Shown: positions 1-7,729, counted from the stretch's first letter. The stretch: DNA of 19,847 nt from an uncultured Clostridium sp. (GCA_900551135.1 URUX01000024.1:1-19847); one strand, 5' to 3'. Notes: generated by a model not told the origin, from the letters alone. A program made the numbers and translations.

Positions 1-12
1 GGAGGAACGCAT

Positions 13-378
13 ATGATGACTACCATGCTCCGCGTTCTTTTAATACTGGTATCTGTGGCAACGATGGGAATGATGGTTCGCAAAATCCGACAGGCAAAGG
101 TACAGATAGAGGATTCTATCTTTTGGATTTTGCTGGCCATGCTTCTGGTAGTATTCAGCATCTTTCCAGGCGCTGCAGACAGGATGGCCAGTCTGTTTGG
201 AGTATATTCTACAGCAAACTTTCTGTTCCTTTTTATGATATTTATTCTGCTTGTTAAGGTATTTACAATGACAATCCGAATTTCCCAGTTAGAAACCAGA
301 TTAAAGGAACTGGTTCAGCAGATGGCTTTGGAAGAACTCAGACGGGAAGAAGAGAAGGAAAAGGAAGAGAATGGGTGA
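13..378 (+). CDS. DUF2304 family small membrane protein
   Basis: A 121-residue protein with three hydrophobic segments (about residues 5-22, 33-53 and 66-86) and a charged, probably coiled-coil tail (88-118) ending in a run of Glu and Lys. This size and layout match DUF2304 proteins, which are usually found beside glycosyltransferases in surface-polysaccharide loci; their biochemical role is not established. A perfect GGAGG lies at the first bases of the window, 7 nt before the ATG, so the start is well supported. The stop overlaps the next gene's GTG start, which implies translational coupling. The gene is probably internal to an operon that begins upstream of the window. Confidence 0.8.
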   Translation: MMTTMLRVLLILVSVATMGMMVRKIRQAKVQIEDSIFWILLAMLLVVFSIFPGAADRMASLFGVYSTANFLFLFMIFILLVKVFTMTIRISQLETRLKELVQQMALEELRREEEKEKEENG

Positions 379-2369
379 AAGATATGGGAAAACAAAAGAA
401 AAAGAAAGCCAGTGGTGTTTCCTTTGACAGAAAATCGGTTCTGACCTGTCTGTTATCAGTCATTTTAGTCCTTGCAGCAGGCTTTATTTGCGAGTATGCC
501 TGCAATATGAAAGTCTTGTCGCTGCCAAGATATCAGCGGGGAGTGATTCCGGTTGCAGAAGGAAATGTACGGGCAGAAGGCTTTGTGAAGACGGAAAAGG
601 GCTGGGAACTGGCTGAAGAAAAAGGGATTCTGACAGTAGAACTGGGGGGTTGGTATATTGATAAGCTTGCATACTCTTATGAATATAACCACCTGCTTAA
701 TGCAAAAGCTTATCTGTGCTATTATAACGAATATGGCGAGGCAGATCCGGATCAGGATTTGATTTTAGAAGACCGGAACAGCGCGTTGATTGATACCTCT
801 TATTTAAACATAAAAAAAGAGACGGAACACGTTCAGCTGGTGATTGAAAAATCCCAATTGGGAGAAGCCGGCTCCAGGGAAGCTGCTGCGAACGAGCCGC
901 TGATTATAACCGGATTTGAGATACACAATCGGGCTGCGCTGAACTTTGTAAGACTGGGATTTTTCTGGGTGATTTTCGGTCTGGCCGTATTTTTCTATCG
1001 AATGAAAGATACCATTGGAAAACATATCGAGATAGGATTTGCCGCTGTTTGCTTATCCATAGGAATTTTGACCATTGCAGCTATGCCTGTCAGCAAGACA
1101 GGGTATGACGAGGAAACCCATTTGATGCGTTCTATGGAAATTGCCAGTATGCCATGGGGAATGAATGTAAGTCCGGCAGTATGGTCAAAAATGATTCCAA
1201 GTCTGGATGACTGGCCGGAAAACCAGCCTGGAAGCAGAGAAGAACAAAAGGCGATTGAGAATCACTTTAATCAGAACGGGGATTACAAAAATGGAAATCT
1301 GCATCCTGATTCAGTAACTCCAGCCCTTTCCATCCCCGCTTATATTGGGCAGGCTCTTGTGTTAAAAGTGTGTAAGGGCTTTGGCGTTCCATTCGGCATG
1401 ATGATTCGCCTTGGAAGGCTGGGAAATCTTCTGGTTTATGCGGCAGTGATGTACTTTGCCATAAAGAAAACACCAGTGGGAAAAGTGATTATGTCGGTAA
1501 TAGGACTTTTGCCAACATCCATGTTTATGGCCAGCGTATATTCTTACGATCCGGCGGTGATGGCCTGGATTTATTTGTCCATGGCATGTCTGCTGAAGGA
1601 AGTTTTAACACCGGAGGAGAAAATTACCTGGAAGTCTTATGGACTGATTTTAGTCACATTTGTATTGGGCTGCAGCGCTAAGGCAGTATATGCTCCAATG
1701 ATTTTAATCGGATTGCTGCTGCCGGAATCCAAATTCCAGAATAAGCAGCAGAAGATTGCCATGAGGCTGGGATTTGTACTGGTGCTGTTAGGTCTGCTGT
1801 CCAGCTTTGTTTTGCCGGTACTGCTGGCTCCAAAAGCCACAGGAGATTTGCGGGGCGGAGATACCAGCGAAGTGGGACAGATGTCGTATATTTTGGGAAA
1901 TCCCATTGCCTATGCCAGGATTCTGTTTCGCAATATTTTTCACTATCTGCCGGATTTTGTTCTTGGAAAAGACATTTTCTCTGTTCAGGGACATTTGGCA
2001 GCAAGCAGCTTTACCTGGATGAGTGCGGCTCTGGCAGTTTATGCGGTGGTGACAGATACCAGGACTACGGCGCCGGAACGCCTTAATGTAAAACAGAAGC
2101 TATGGATTTTCCTGATGCTTGGCGGAGCAGTGCTGCTGGTATGGACATCTATGTACATTGCCTATACGGAGCCTGGAATGGTAACAATAGCAGGGGTTCA
2201 GGGGCGGTATTACCTGCCGATTCTGTTTTTGTTTTATCTGCTGTTTAATTCCCGTGCCATCATTGCACGAATCGAAAATATGTGGTATCATACGGGGGTG
2301 TTGACAGTATCTGCATTGATTTTGCTGGCATCTATGTGGCAGACGATCATTGTGCCCTGCTGTTTGTAA
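375..2369 (+). CDS. DUF2142 polytopic membrane protein
   Basis: A 664-residue integral membrane protein. One hydrophobic segment near residues 20-40 is followed by an extracytoplasmic-looking region to about 190, then by many membrane segments to the C-terminus. The region around residues 235-280 (MPVSKTGYDEETH and after) and the later LPTSMFMASVYSYDP segment resemble DUF2142, a family of predicted membrane proteins with a glycosyltransferase-C-like layout in cell-wall glycan clusters. Its activity is unknown; a role in transferring or modifying polymer units is inference. The start is taken as GTG at 375, overlapping the previous stop by 4 nt. ATG at 384 is an alternative that would shorten the protein by three residues. 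Confidence 0.75.
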   Translation: MKDMGKQKKKKASGVSFDRKSVLTCLLSVILVLAAGFICEYACNMKVLSLPRYQRGVIPVAEGNVRAEGFVKTEKGWELAEEKGILTVELGGWYIDKLAYSYEYNHLLNAKAYLCYYNEYGEADPDQDLILEDRNSALIDTSYLNIKKETEHVQLVIEKSQLGEAGSREAAANEPLIITGFEIHNRAALNFVRLGFFWVIFGLAVFFYRMKDTIGKHIEIGFAAVCLSIGILTIAAMPVSKTGYDEETHLMRSMEIASMPWGMNVSPAVWSKMIPSLDDWPENQPGSREEQKAIENHFNQNGDYKNGNLHPDSVTPALSIPAYIGQALVLKVCKGFGVPFGMMIRLGRLGNLLVYAAVMYFAIKKTPVGKVIMSVIGLLPTSMFMASVYSYDPAVMAWIYLSMACLLKEVLTPEEKITWKSYGLILVTFVLGCSAKAVYAPMILIGLLLPESKFQNKQQKIAMRLGFVLVLLGLLSSFVLPVLLAPKATGDLRGGDTSEVGQMSYILGNPIAYARILFRNIFHYLPDFVLGKDIFSVQGHLAASSFTWMSAALAVYAVVTDTRTTAPERLNVKQKLWIFLMLGGAVLLVWTSMYIAYTEPGMVTIAGVQGRYYLPILFLFYLLFNSRAIIARIENMWYHTGVLTVSALILLASMWQTIIVPCCL

Positions 2370-2388
2370 AGAAAAGGAGATTATAATC

Positions 2389-2943
2389 ATGGGAAAGATA
2401 AAAGTAACTTCCTGCCCAATCGAGGGGCTGTATGTAATTGAACCGACTGTTTTTAAAGATGAGAGGGGATATTTTGTAGAAACCTATAATCAGAATGATT
2501 TTAAAGAAGCAGGATTAGACATGGTATTTGTTCAGGATAACCAGTCCATGTCTGTAAAGGGTGTGTTGAGAGGACTTCACTATCAGAAGCAGTTCCCACA
2601 GGGAAAGCTGGTTCGGGCGATCAGAGGCCGTGTGTTTGATGTGGCTGTGGATTTGCGCACGAATTCCAGAACTTATGGCAAGTGGTTTGGGGTAGAATTA
2701 TCTGCAGAAAATAAGAAGCAGTTTTACATTCCGGAGGGATTTGCCCATGGATTTTTAGTTCTGTCTGATGAGGCAGAATTTGCCTATAAGTGTACAGATT
2801 TCTATCATCCTGGAGACGAGGGCGGTCTTGCATGGAATGATAAAGAGATTGGAATTGACTGGCCAATTGAAGAAGGAATGGAATTGATTATCTCAGAAAA
2901 AGACCAGAAATGGGGCGGATTTAAGGATACATTTAAATTCTAA
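2389..2943 (+). CDS. rfbC: dTDP-4-dehydrorhamnose 3,5-epimerase
   Basis: A 184-residue RmlC-type cupin, the usual length for the family. It epimerises dTDP-4-dehydro-6-deoxyglucose at C3 and C5 in dTDP-L-rhamnose synthesis. Visible hallmarks are the N-terminal FKDERGYFVETY stretch (22-33), the RGLHYQ motif with the likely catalytic His64, PEGFAHGF (115-122), Tyr133, and the C-terminal SEKDQKW that should supply the Asp partner. The ATG at 2389 is chosen because AAGGAG lies just upstream; an in-frame ATG at 2350 falls inside the previous gene. Its place after DUF2304/DUF2142 and before an exporter suggests a rhamnose-containing surface polymer. No rfbA, rfbB or rfbD is in the window. Confidence 0.93.
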   Translation: MGKIKVTSCPIEGLYVIEPTVFKDERGYFVETYNQNDFKEAGLDMVFVQDNQSMSVKGVLRGLHYQKQFPQGKLVRAIRGRVFDVAVDLRTNSRTYGKWFGVELSAENKKQFYIPEGFAHGFLVLSDEAEFAYKCTDFYHPGDEGGLAWNDKEIGIDWPIEEGMELIISEKDQKWGGFKDTFKF

Positions 2944-2961
2944 CAGAGAAAGGAAACGAAT

Positions 2962-3777
2962 ATGAATTACGTTTTTTCTCTCGCAAAAGAGATTGTCAAA
3001 AAGCGCAAAGTAATCTGGGATTTGTCCAAGGCAGACTTTCGTAAACGGTTTGTCGGCTCTTATTTCGGAGTGGTTTGGATGCTGATTCAGCCGATAGTAA
3101 CGGTCTTGATTTACTGGTTTATATTTGGACCAAGCGGATTCAAAAGTACGCCGCCAATCCCCGATTCGTCTTATATTGAATGGCTGGTTCCAGGCATTGC
3201 GCCATGGTTTTTCTTTAGTGAGGCGCTGAATACAGGCACCAACTGCCTCCAGGAATACCATTATCTGGTTAAAAAAGTAGTGTTTCAGGTAGAAATTCTT
3301 CCAATGCTAAAGGTGATTTCCAGCCTGTTTGTCCATGGCTTTTTTGTTATTATTATGTATGGAGTTTTCCTGCTGGGAGGAAATACGCCGACGCTGACCT
3401 GGCTTCAGGTAGTGTATTATGCATTTGCGGCATCTATGCTGGCTCTTGCGATTTCTTATTTCACAAGTGCAGTAACTGTATTTTTTAAAGACATGTCCCA
3501 GATTGTCGGAATCTGCCTTCAGTTTGGCATGTGGATGGTACCGATTATGTGGTCTGCAGAAATGTTCCCCAGTGCTCCGTCCTGGCTGGAGCAGGTGCTG
3601 AAAATTAATCCGGTATACTATATTGTAGTAGGTTACCGCGACAGTATGCTGACCGGAAACTGGTTCTGGGAAAGACCAATGCTGACTGTATATTTCTGGG
3701 GTGTGACAATTGTACTGATGCTGTTAGGGTTGAAGGTATTTAAGAAATTGAGACCTCATTTTTCTGATGTATTATAG
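2962..3777 (+). CDS. ABC-2 type polysaccharide export permease (Wzm/TagG-like)
   Basis: A 271-residue ABC-2 membrane protein. An amphipathic N-terminus (VIWDLSKADFRKRFVGSYFG, about residues 16-36) is followed by about six membrane segments. This arrangement is typical of Wzm/TagG/RfbA permeases that move undecaprenyl-linked O-antigen, teichoic acid or rhamnan across the membrane together with a Wzt/TagH ATPase. AAAGGA precedes the ATG. It is the last gene of the operon: a strong terminator begins about 12 nt after the stop. The partner ATPase, commonly the next gene, is absent here, so it must lie upstream of the window, elsewhere, or be lost. Confidence 0.88.
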   Translation: MNYVFSLAKEIVKKRKVIWDLSKADFRKRFVGSYFGVVWMLIQPIVTVLIYWFIFGPSGFKSTPPIPDSSYIEWLVPGIAPWFFFSEALNTGTNCLQEYHYLVKKVVFQVEILPMLKVISSLFVHGFFVIIMYGVFLLGGNTPTLTWLQVVYYAFAASMLALAISYFTSAVTVFFKDMSQIVGICLQFGMWMVPIMWSAEMFPSAPSWLEQVLKINPVYYIVVGYRDSMLTGNWFWERPMLTVYFWGVTIVLMLLGLKVFKKLRPHFSDVL

Positions 3778-3788
3778 TGAAAAACTAG

Positions 3789-3815
3789 AAAAAGACCTGG
3801 CTGCAGGTCTTTTTT
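3789..3815 (+). terminator. Rho-independent terminator of the polysaccharide operon
   Basis: A perfect stem AAAGACCT / AGGTCTTT (3791-3798 and 3805-3812), extendable by two A-T pairs, has a GGCTGC loop and a T-run to 3815. It lies 12 nt after the permease stop. Confidence 0.9.
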
Positions 3816-3887
3816 GTTATCAGGTATTTGGAATAGTGGATAAAACAGCTTATGTATGGTGAACATAACGTGAAAAAATTGTGAAAA

Positions 3888-3908
3888 ACTCTTAATTAAG
3901 ATGAGAGT
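3888..3908 (+). promoter_or_regulatory. Operator-like dyad in front of the merR-type gene
   Basis: An inverted repeat with 7-nt arms AAACTCT (3886-3892) and AGAGTTT (3904-3910). Its 21-nt core fits ACTCT-N8-ATGAGRGT, the same pattern and spacing as the element in the promoter at 4860-4890. It lies 15 nt before the MerR-type ATG, suggesting autoregulation. A weaker dyad, TTATGT...ACATAA, sits further upstream at 3850-3868. No convincing -35 was found for this gene. Confidence 0.55.
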
Positions 3909-3923
3909 TTGGTGGAGGGATTT

Positions 3924-4765
3924 ATGAAAGAAGGACTCATGCCTATAGGAAAGATGGCCAAGATTAACCGGGTATCAATACCTACGCTGCGCCTGTATGA
4001 TGAAAAAGGTCTGCTGAAACCCCGTTACATTGATCCGGAGACGGGATACCGGTATTATGACATTAATCAGAATGCAAGGCTGGATGTCATTGCATACATG
4101 AAGGAACTGGGCATGAGCCTTGCAGAAATTCAGCAGGCGCTCCAGAAAGAGGATATTACGATTATTGAAGAACTGCTGGCAAAAAAGAATGAACAGCTTC
4201 ACGAACAGATGCGTCAGCTGAAAGCGCGTCATGATGCAGTTGAACGGGCTATTCAGTCGATTGAACGTTACCGGAAATCTCCGGCAACGGGTACCCTGTC
4301 TCTGGAATATATTGACAGGCGTTATATCTGGGGGATTCCATGTTCCAAGGACTTTTATAAAAGTGATGTTCACGGATATGAGGAGGTATTAATGGAACTG
4401 CGGGAACGTCTGGAGGAGGAGGGATTTTCGCAGATTCATTCCTACAATATCGGGACCTCCATTACCCGGGAGGACTTTGAGAAGGGAGAGTTTACTGCCA
4501 GCCGGATTTTTATTTTTGCAGGGCGCAGAACAACCGCACAGGAAACCTGGTTTCAGATTGTAGACAGCGGCATGCGTGTATGTACCTGGATAATTATGAT
4601 GATGAAATCCGTGGTGCAAAGATGCTGGGAGGATACTGCAGGCAGAATCATTATACCATTGCGGGGGATTATATCTGTGAGGTAATGACCGGATTTCAGG
4701 TATTTGATAATGATCCGCGCAGCATGTTTTTACGCCTTCAGGTGCCGGTTACATTTTCCAAATAA
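3924..4765 (+). pseudogene. MerR-family regulator with GyrI-like effector domain, frameshifted
   Basis: The N-terminus is a complete MerR winged helix (PIGKMAKINRVSIPTLRLYD, GLLKPRYIDPETGYRYY; about residues 7-75), followed by a coiled-coil linker (about 80-118) and the start of a GyrI/BmrR-like ligand domain. After about 220 native residues the frame is lost near 4580. The original C-terminus (MYLDNYDDEIRGAKM to LRLQVPVTF) continues in another frame from 4580 to 4765, while the shifted frame ends at 4685 with about 33 foreign residues. Adding one ATGT copy after GTATGT restores R-V-C-M-Y-L-D and a 281-residue protein, the usual BmrR-like size. The start is ATG 3924 with GGTGGAGGGA upstream; a TTG at 3909 was rejected. 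The DNA-binding part should still be made. A sequencing error cannot be excluded. Confidence 0.8.
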
Positions 4766-4859
4766 AGGATTTGGGATGCCATTCAGCCGCAGAACGTAAG
4801 AAGATTTATGTCTCAATAATTGCGAACTTAATTTCTGTGAAAAAAATCACAAAAATTCC

Positions 4860-4890
4860 TTGACTCTATACCTGAATGAGGGTTTAAACT
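4860..4890 (+). promoter_or_regulatory. MerR-type promoter with 19-bp spacer
   Basis: A -35 TTGACT (4860-4865) and a -10 TAAACT (4885-4890) are separated by 19 bp, the over-long spacing typical of MerR-activated promoters. The spacer carries the imperfect dyad ACTCT...GAGGGT (4863-4883), matching the element at 3888-3908. It lies about 75 nt before the dehydrogenase, which is therefore the likely target of the broken MerR regulator. Confidence 0.7.
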
Positions 4891-4966
4891 GAATGTACAA
4901 ACATACAGGCTCTGCCTGCAGATTCGGAAAGTTAACCCTATAAGGGAGAATAAAGGAGGTTATTTC

Positions 4967-5992
4967 ATGGAGAAAATTAAAGTTGTTCAGTATGGATGCG
5001 GAAAGATGGCAAAGTATACATTACGGTATTTATATGAGCATGGCGCTCAGATTGTAGGAGCGATTGACGTAAATCCGGAAGTAGTGGGAATGGACGTAGG
5101 CGACTTTGCAGGGCTGGGCGTAAAGACTGGCATTATTATTTCCAATGATGCAGATAAAGTTCTGGATGAGTGCTGTGCAGACGTTGCCATTGTAACATTA
5201 TTCAGCTTTATCGGTGATATTTATGATCACGTAGAAAAATGTGTAACCCGCGGCATTAATGTGATTACAACCTGCGAAGAGGCTATTTATCCCTGGACGA
5301 CTGCAGCTGCTCAGATTAACCGCCTAGATGCCCTTGCAAAGGAGTATGGCTGCACCGTTACCGGTTCGGGAATGCAGGATATTTTCTGGATTAACATGGT
5401 TGCAATGGCTGCCAGCGGCTGCAATAAGCTGACCAAAATCAAAGGCGCATACAGCTACAATGTAGAGGATTATGGACTGGCTCTGGCTAATGCTCACGGC
5501 TGCAATCTTACAAAAGAAGAATTTGAAGCAAAGATTGCCCATCCGGCTGAATTTGAACCGTCTTATGCATGGAATGCCAGTGAAGCGCTGTGCAATAAAC
5601 TGGGACTTACCATTAAATCCATTGAGCAGAAACACGTGCCATATATTGTTGACCATGATGTATATAGTTCTACAATGGGTCTTACTATTGAAGCCGGACG
5701 CTGCATCGGTATGTCTGCTGTAGTAACCATTGAAACTATGCAGGGAATCACCATTGAAGAAGAGACTATCGGCAAGGTATACGGGCCGGAGGATGGAGAT
5801 ATGTGTGACTGGTGGCTGACCGGTGAACCGAATGTGGAATACCATGTAGTAAAACCTGCAACGGTAGAGCATACCTGTGCAACCATTGTAAACCGGATTC
5901 CGACATTGTTGACTGCACCAGCCGGATATGTTACCTGCGATCAGCTTGAACCCCATTCCTATCTGACTTATCCAATGGAGTATCATGTATAA
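4967..5992 (+). CDS. NAD(P)-dependent dehydrogenase, 2,4-diaminopentanoate dehydrogenase / DapB-like
   Basis: A 341-residue oxidoreductase with an N-terminal Rossmann fold (IKVVQYGCGKMAK, residues 4-16; acidic Asp34 after the second strand). Its overall layout resembles the dihydrodipicolinate-reductase-like amine dehydrogenases that include 2,4-diaminopentanoate dehydrogenase of clostridial ornithine fermentation. Further similarity is seen in the VIVTTCEEAIYPW-like stretch (about residues 98-110) and the long C-terminal domain. No other ornithine-degradation genes are nearby, so the substrate is unknown. AAAGGAGG lies 8 nt before the ATG. It is a single-gene unit between a MerR-type promoter and a weak terminator. 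A DapB role is less likely because the protein is much longer than DapB (about 250-270 residues). Confidence 0.75.
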   Translation: MEKIKVVQYGCGKMAKYTLRYLYEHGAQIVGAIDVNPEVVGMDVGDFAGLGVKTGIIISNDADKVLDECCADVAIVTLFSFIGDIYDHVEKCVTRGINVITTCEEAIYPWTTAAAQINRLDALAKEYGCTVTGSGMQDIFWINMVAMAASGCNKLTKIKGAYSYNVEDYGLALANAHGCNLTKEEFEAKIAHPAEFEPSYAWNASEALCNKLGLTIKSIEQKHVPYIVDHDVYSSTMGLTIEAGRCIGMSAVVTIETMQGITIEEETIGKVYGPEDGDMCDWWLTGEPNVEYHVVKPATVEHTCATIVNRIPTLLTAPAGYVTCDQLEPHSYLTYPMEYHV

Positions 5993-5996
5993 AAAT

Positions 5997-6029
5997 AGCG
6001 CGCTCCTTCGTCTGAGTACAGCTTTTTTT
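5997..6029 (+). terminator. Probable terminator of the dehydrogenase gene, abutting the insertion sequence
   Basis: An imperfect stem AGCGCGCTC / GAGTACAGCT (5997-6005 and 6014-6023), with a wobble pair, a mismatch and a bulge, is followed by a seven-T run. The left end of the insertion sequence begins at the end of that T-run. Confidence 0.5.
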
Positions 6030-6046
6030 GGGGCTGTCGGGAAATA
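6029..6046 (+). repeat. Left terminal inverted repeat of the IS
   Basis: TGGGGCTGTCGGGAAATA, perfectly complementary over 18 bp to 7647-7664. The outermost T/A pair could instead be flanking sequence. Confidence 0.88.
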
Positions 6047-6075
6047 TTAATTTCTGACTCCCTGACGTAATAATT

Positions 6076-6135
6076 AGAACACCCTTGATAGAATCAATGT
6101 TTTTTCGACATTTGATTTTCTATCAAGGGTGTTCT
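6076..6135. terminator. Long hairpin at the left end of the IS, probably a bidirectional terminator
   Basis: Perfect 18-nt arms AGAACACCCTTGATAGAA (6076-6093) and its complement (6118-6135). Pairing continues imperfectly inward (TCAATG against CATTTGA). A T/C-rich tract follows on the plus strand and AATTATTAC on the minus strand. It lies about 70 bp beyond the transposase stop and should end transposase transcription or stop outside transcription from entering. Confidence 0.7.
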
Positions 6136-6203
6136 TTCTCTTTGTCTCTCTCATTTGAGCGCATAATATCCCCTTTGTTCTTATTTTTTGATCCGCACTT
6201 TTG

Positions 6204-7522
6204 TTAAGCTGCGTTTTCATCGTTTTTTGGCTCATATTTGTTCAGTTTGCCAGTGGAAAAACGATGATATTTATTCAGATTCCGACCTATCGCATACAGT
6301 AAAAATTCTCTGTATACTTTTCCTGATGAGCGGTAATGGAACCGTCTGAAATCTTCATTTTCTTTTATATCCCCAAAATGTCCCTCCATCTGAATGGAAC
6401 GTATCTGGCGGTTCAGGATCCCTTTTTCGCTCTGAATATTGGCATGAGTTTCCTCTTTTAGATCTTCCCAGCGTTCATTGATCTTCATGACCTTGTTTTT
6501 ATCCTGGTCTCTTTCTGCATTATATTTGTACAGGCATTTTGCTTTATGTTCGCAGCCACTGCAGTCAGAACAGCCATAATAATGCTCATCTTCATATATC
6601 ATACTTTTCATGTTGTAATACTTTCCGATATCTTCTGTATAAGCACGTGTCTTCCGTTTTTCATGATCCTGCAGTTTTATATAACTGGTTATCCCGTTCT
6701 CTTTCAGATACAGCAGATTTTTTTCGCTGCAGTAACCACTGTCAGCGGTGGTATCTTCCGGAAAAATGCCAAAAGCCGCTTTATGTTTTTGGAGTACCGG
6801 AATCAGGGTATTATAATCCGTTCGGTCATTGCTGATATAAGTATGGATGATGAAATAATTCTCTATTGCAACCTGTACATTATAAGCCGGTTTGAGCTGG
6901 CCATTGAGCATATGATCCTCTGTGCATGGCCAAATCCATACTTCTGATCATATCTGTTTTCGGACAGAAGAGCATTATATCTTGTATAAAGTGCGTCTAT
7001 CGTATCCAGAAGACCTGTCAGATGATAATTGATCGTTCCTCTCCAGACAAATGTATAACGGTTTGCATTGGCTTCGATCTTTGTTCCGTCAATATATAAT
7101 TCTTTCAGTGTAACAAGACCTTCTTTTTCCAGACGGCGTACAAACTGGTAGTGCAGGTCATCCAGCACTTCTTCTGTCAGCCTCAGATTTTTAAATTCAT
7201 AAAAGGCATCCCGTTTTGGCTGTTTTCCCTGTGTCAACCAGATAAAGGCTAAGTCTCTTTTGCACAGATCCACAATCGTATCAACAGACCGTATCCCTCG
7301 CATGGCAGCATAAACAACTGTCGCATACATCATGATTGGGTTAAACCCGTTTCTTCCCTTATTTGAATACTGAGCCAGCAGGCCAGAATAATCGCTATCC
7401 TCCATCACTTTTTTCAGGGTATAGACTGGATCGTCATCAGGTAAACGCAATTCAAGAAAACTAAAGTTGATTTTCTGTTGCCCTAATTCAAAAAATTCGT
7501 TATAATACTTAGTGTTTAGCAT
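6204..7522 (-). pseudogene. IS1182-family transposase, internally deleted and out of frame
   Basis: The N-terminal part (7522 down to about 6930) has the DUF772-type start (FSFLELRLPDDDPVYTLKKV) and the first catalytic Asp in YIDGTKIEANANRYTFVWR (about residues 143-161). The C-terminal part, in another frame (about 6930 to 6204), begins EDHMLNGQLKPAYNVQ and carries TADSGYCSEKN and the C-terminal SIQMEGHFGDIKEN...YREFLLYAIGRNL. The join near 6920-6935 puts the KYGFGHA segment directly against EDHMLNGQ. Intact relatives have a Lys-rich linker and an RNSYSKTD-like stretch between these, so roughly 80-100 codons appear deleted with a change of frame. All DDE residues survive but in two frames, so no active enzyme is expected. 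Confidence 0.85.
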
Positions 7523-7523
7523 A

Positions 7524-7543
7524 GTTACATTATAACATGTAAC
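7524..7543 (-). promoter_or_regulatory. Transposase promoter with overlapping palindrome
   Basis: On the minus strand, GTTACAT and ATGTAAC arms (7537-7543 and 7524-7530) flank an extended -10 TGTTATAAT. The -10 hexamer (7534-7529) ends only 6 nt before the transposase ATG (7522), and no Shine-Dalgarno is visible. A transcript from this promoter would therefore start at or next to the ATG. No good -35 is seen. Confidence 0.45.
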
Positions 7544-7549
7544 GGAGAG

Positions 7550-7579
7550 AAAGATGGTTGTCGTTAGCCATCTTTTTTT
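7550..7579 (+). terminator. Plus-strand terminator hairpin near the right IS end
   Basis: Stem AAAGATGG (7550-7557) / CCATCTTT (7568-7575), a 10-nt loop and a T-run to 7579. It would stop plus-strand transcription crossing the element toward spoIIID. Confidence 0.65.
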
Positions 7580-7596
7580 CTTTTTTAAAAAAATTT

Positions 7597-7632
7597 GGGC
7601 GAGGAGCGGCTCATCTGAGCCACTCCCCGCCC
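7597..7632 (-). terminator. GC-rich hairpin plus T-tract guarding the transposase from outside transcription
   Basis: Arms 7597-7613 (GGGCGAGGAGCGGCTCA) and 7616-7632 pair at 15 of 17 positions. Read on the minus strand, the stem is followed by AAATTTTTTT, so it should end minus-strand transcription arriving from spoIIID before it reaches the transposase. Confidence 0.65.
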
Positions 7633-7646
7633 TGTTTAGAACTGTC

Positions 7647-7664
7647 TATTTCCCGACAGCCCCA
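7647..7664 (-). repeat. Right terminal inverted repeat of the IS
   Basis: TATTTCCCGACAGCCCCA, the perfect complement of 6029-6046. Confidence 0.88.
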
Positions 7665-7729
7665 TTTTTATGGTTTATATGAATTTGTGTGGGGAAGTAT
7701 TCAGAAAAAGCGGCAGATGCTTTACCTAA

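Larger units (their letters stand above)
6029..7664 (-). mobile_element. IS1182-family insertion sequence, defective copy
   Basis: The element is about 1.64 kb and is bounded by 18-bp perfect inverted repeats, TGGGGCTGTCGGGAAATA at 6029-6046 and its complement at 7647-7664. It holds one transposase gene on the minus strand, split and internally deleted. No clear target duplication is visible; both flanks are T-rich (5-6 T), which cannot be read as a reliable duplication. It sits between the dehydrogenase terminator and the 3' end of spoIIID. Intact ends with a broken transposase mean it could move only if another copy supplies the enzyme. Confidence 0.88.

Noticed and set aside
3838..3846. 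AGTGGATAA as a DnaA box
   Set aside because: A single one-mismatch copy with no neighbours, expected by chance.
4833..4855. TGTGA-AAAAAA-TCACA hairpin after the MerR-type gene as a terminator
   Set aside because: No T-run follows on the plus strand and the stem is only 5 bp plus A-T pairs.
4906..4946. Two small stems (CAGGC/GCCTG and CCCT/AGGG) in the dehydrogenase leader as a riboswitch
   Set aside because: They are too small and simple, with no known aptamer pattern and no terminator or anti-terminator pair.
5324..5986. A 220-codon minus-strand open frame inside the dehydrogenase gene
   Set aside because: It is antisense to a well-supported Rossmann-fold gene, with no recognisable domain or ribosome site.
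6023..7669. A T-run direct repeat flanking the insertion sequence as a target duplication
   Set aside because: Five or six T on each side is low complexity and the flanks are AT-rich, so it is not convincing.
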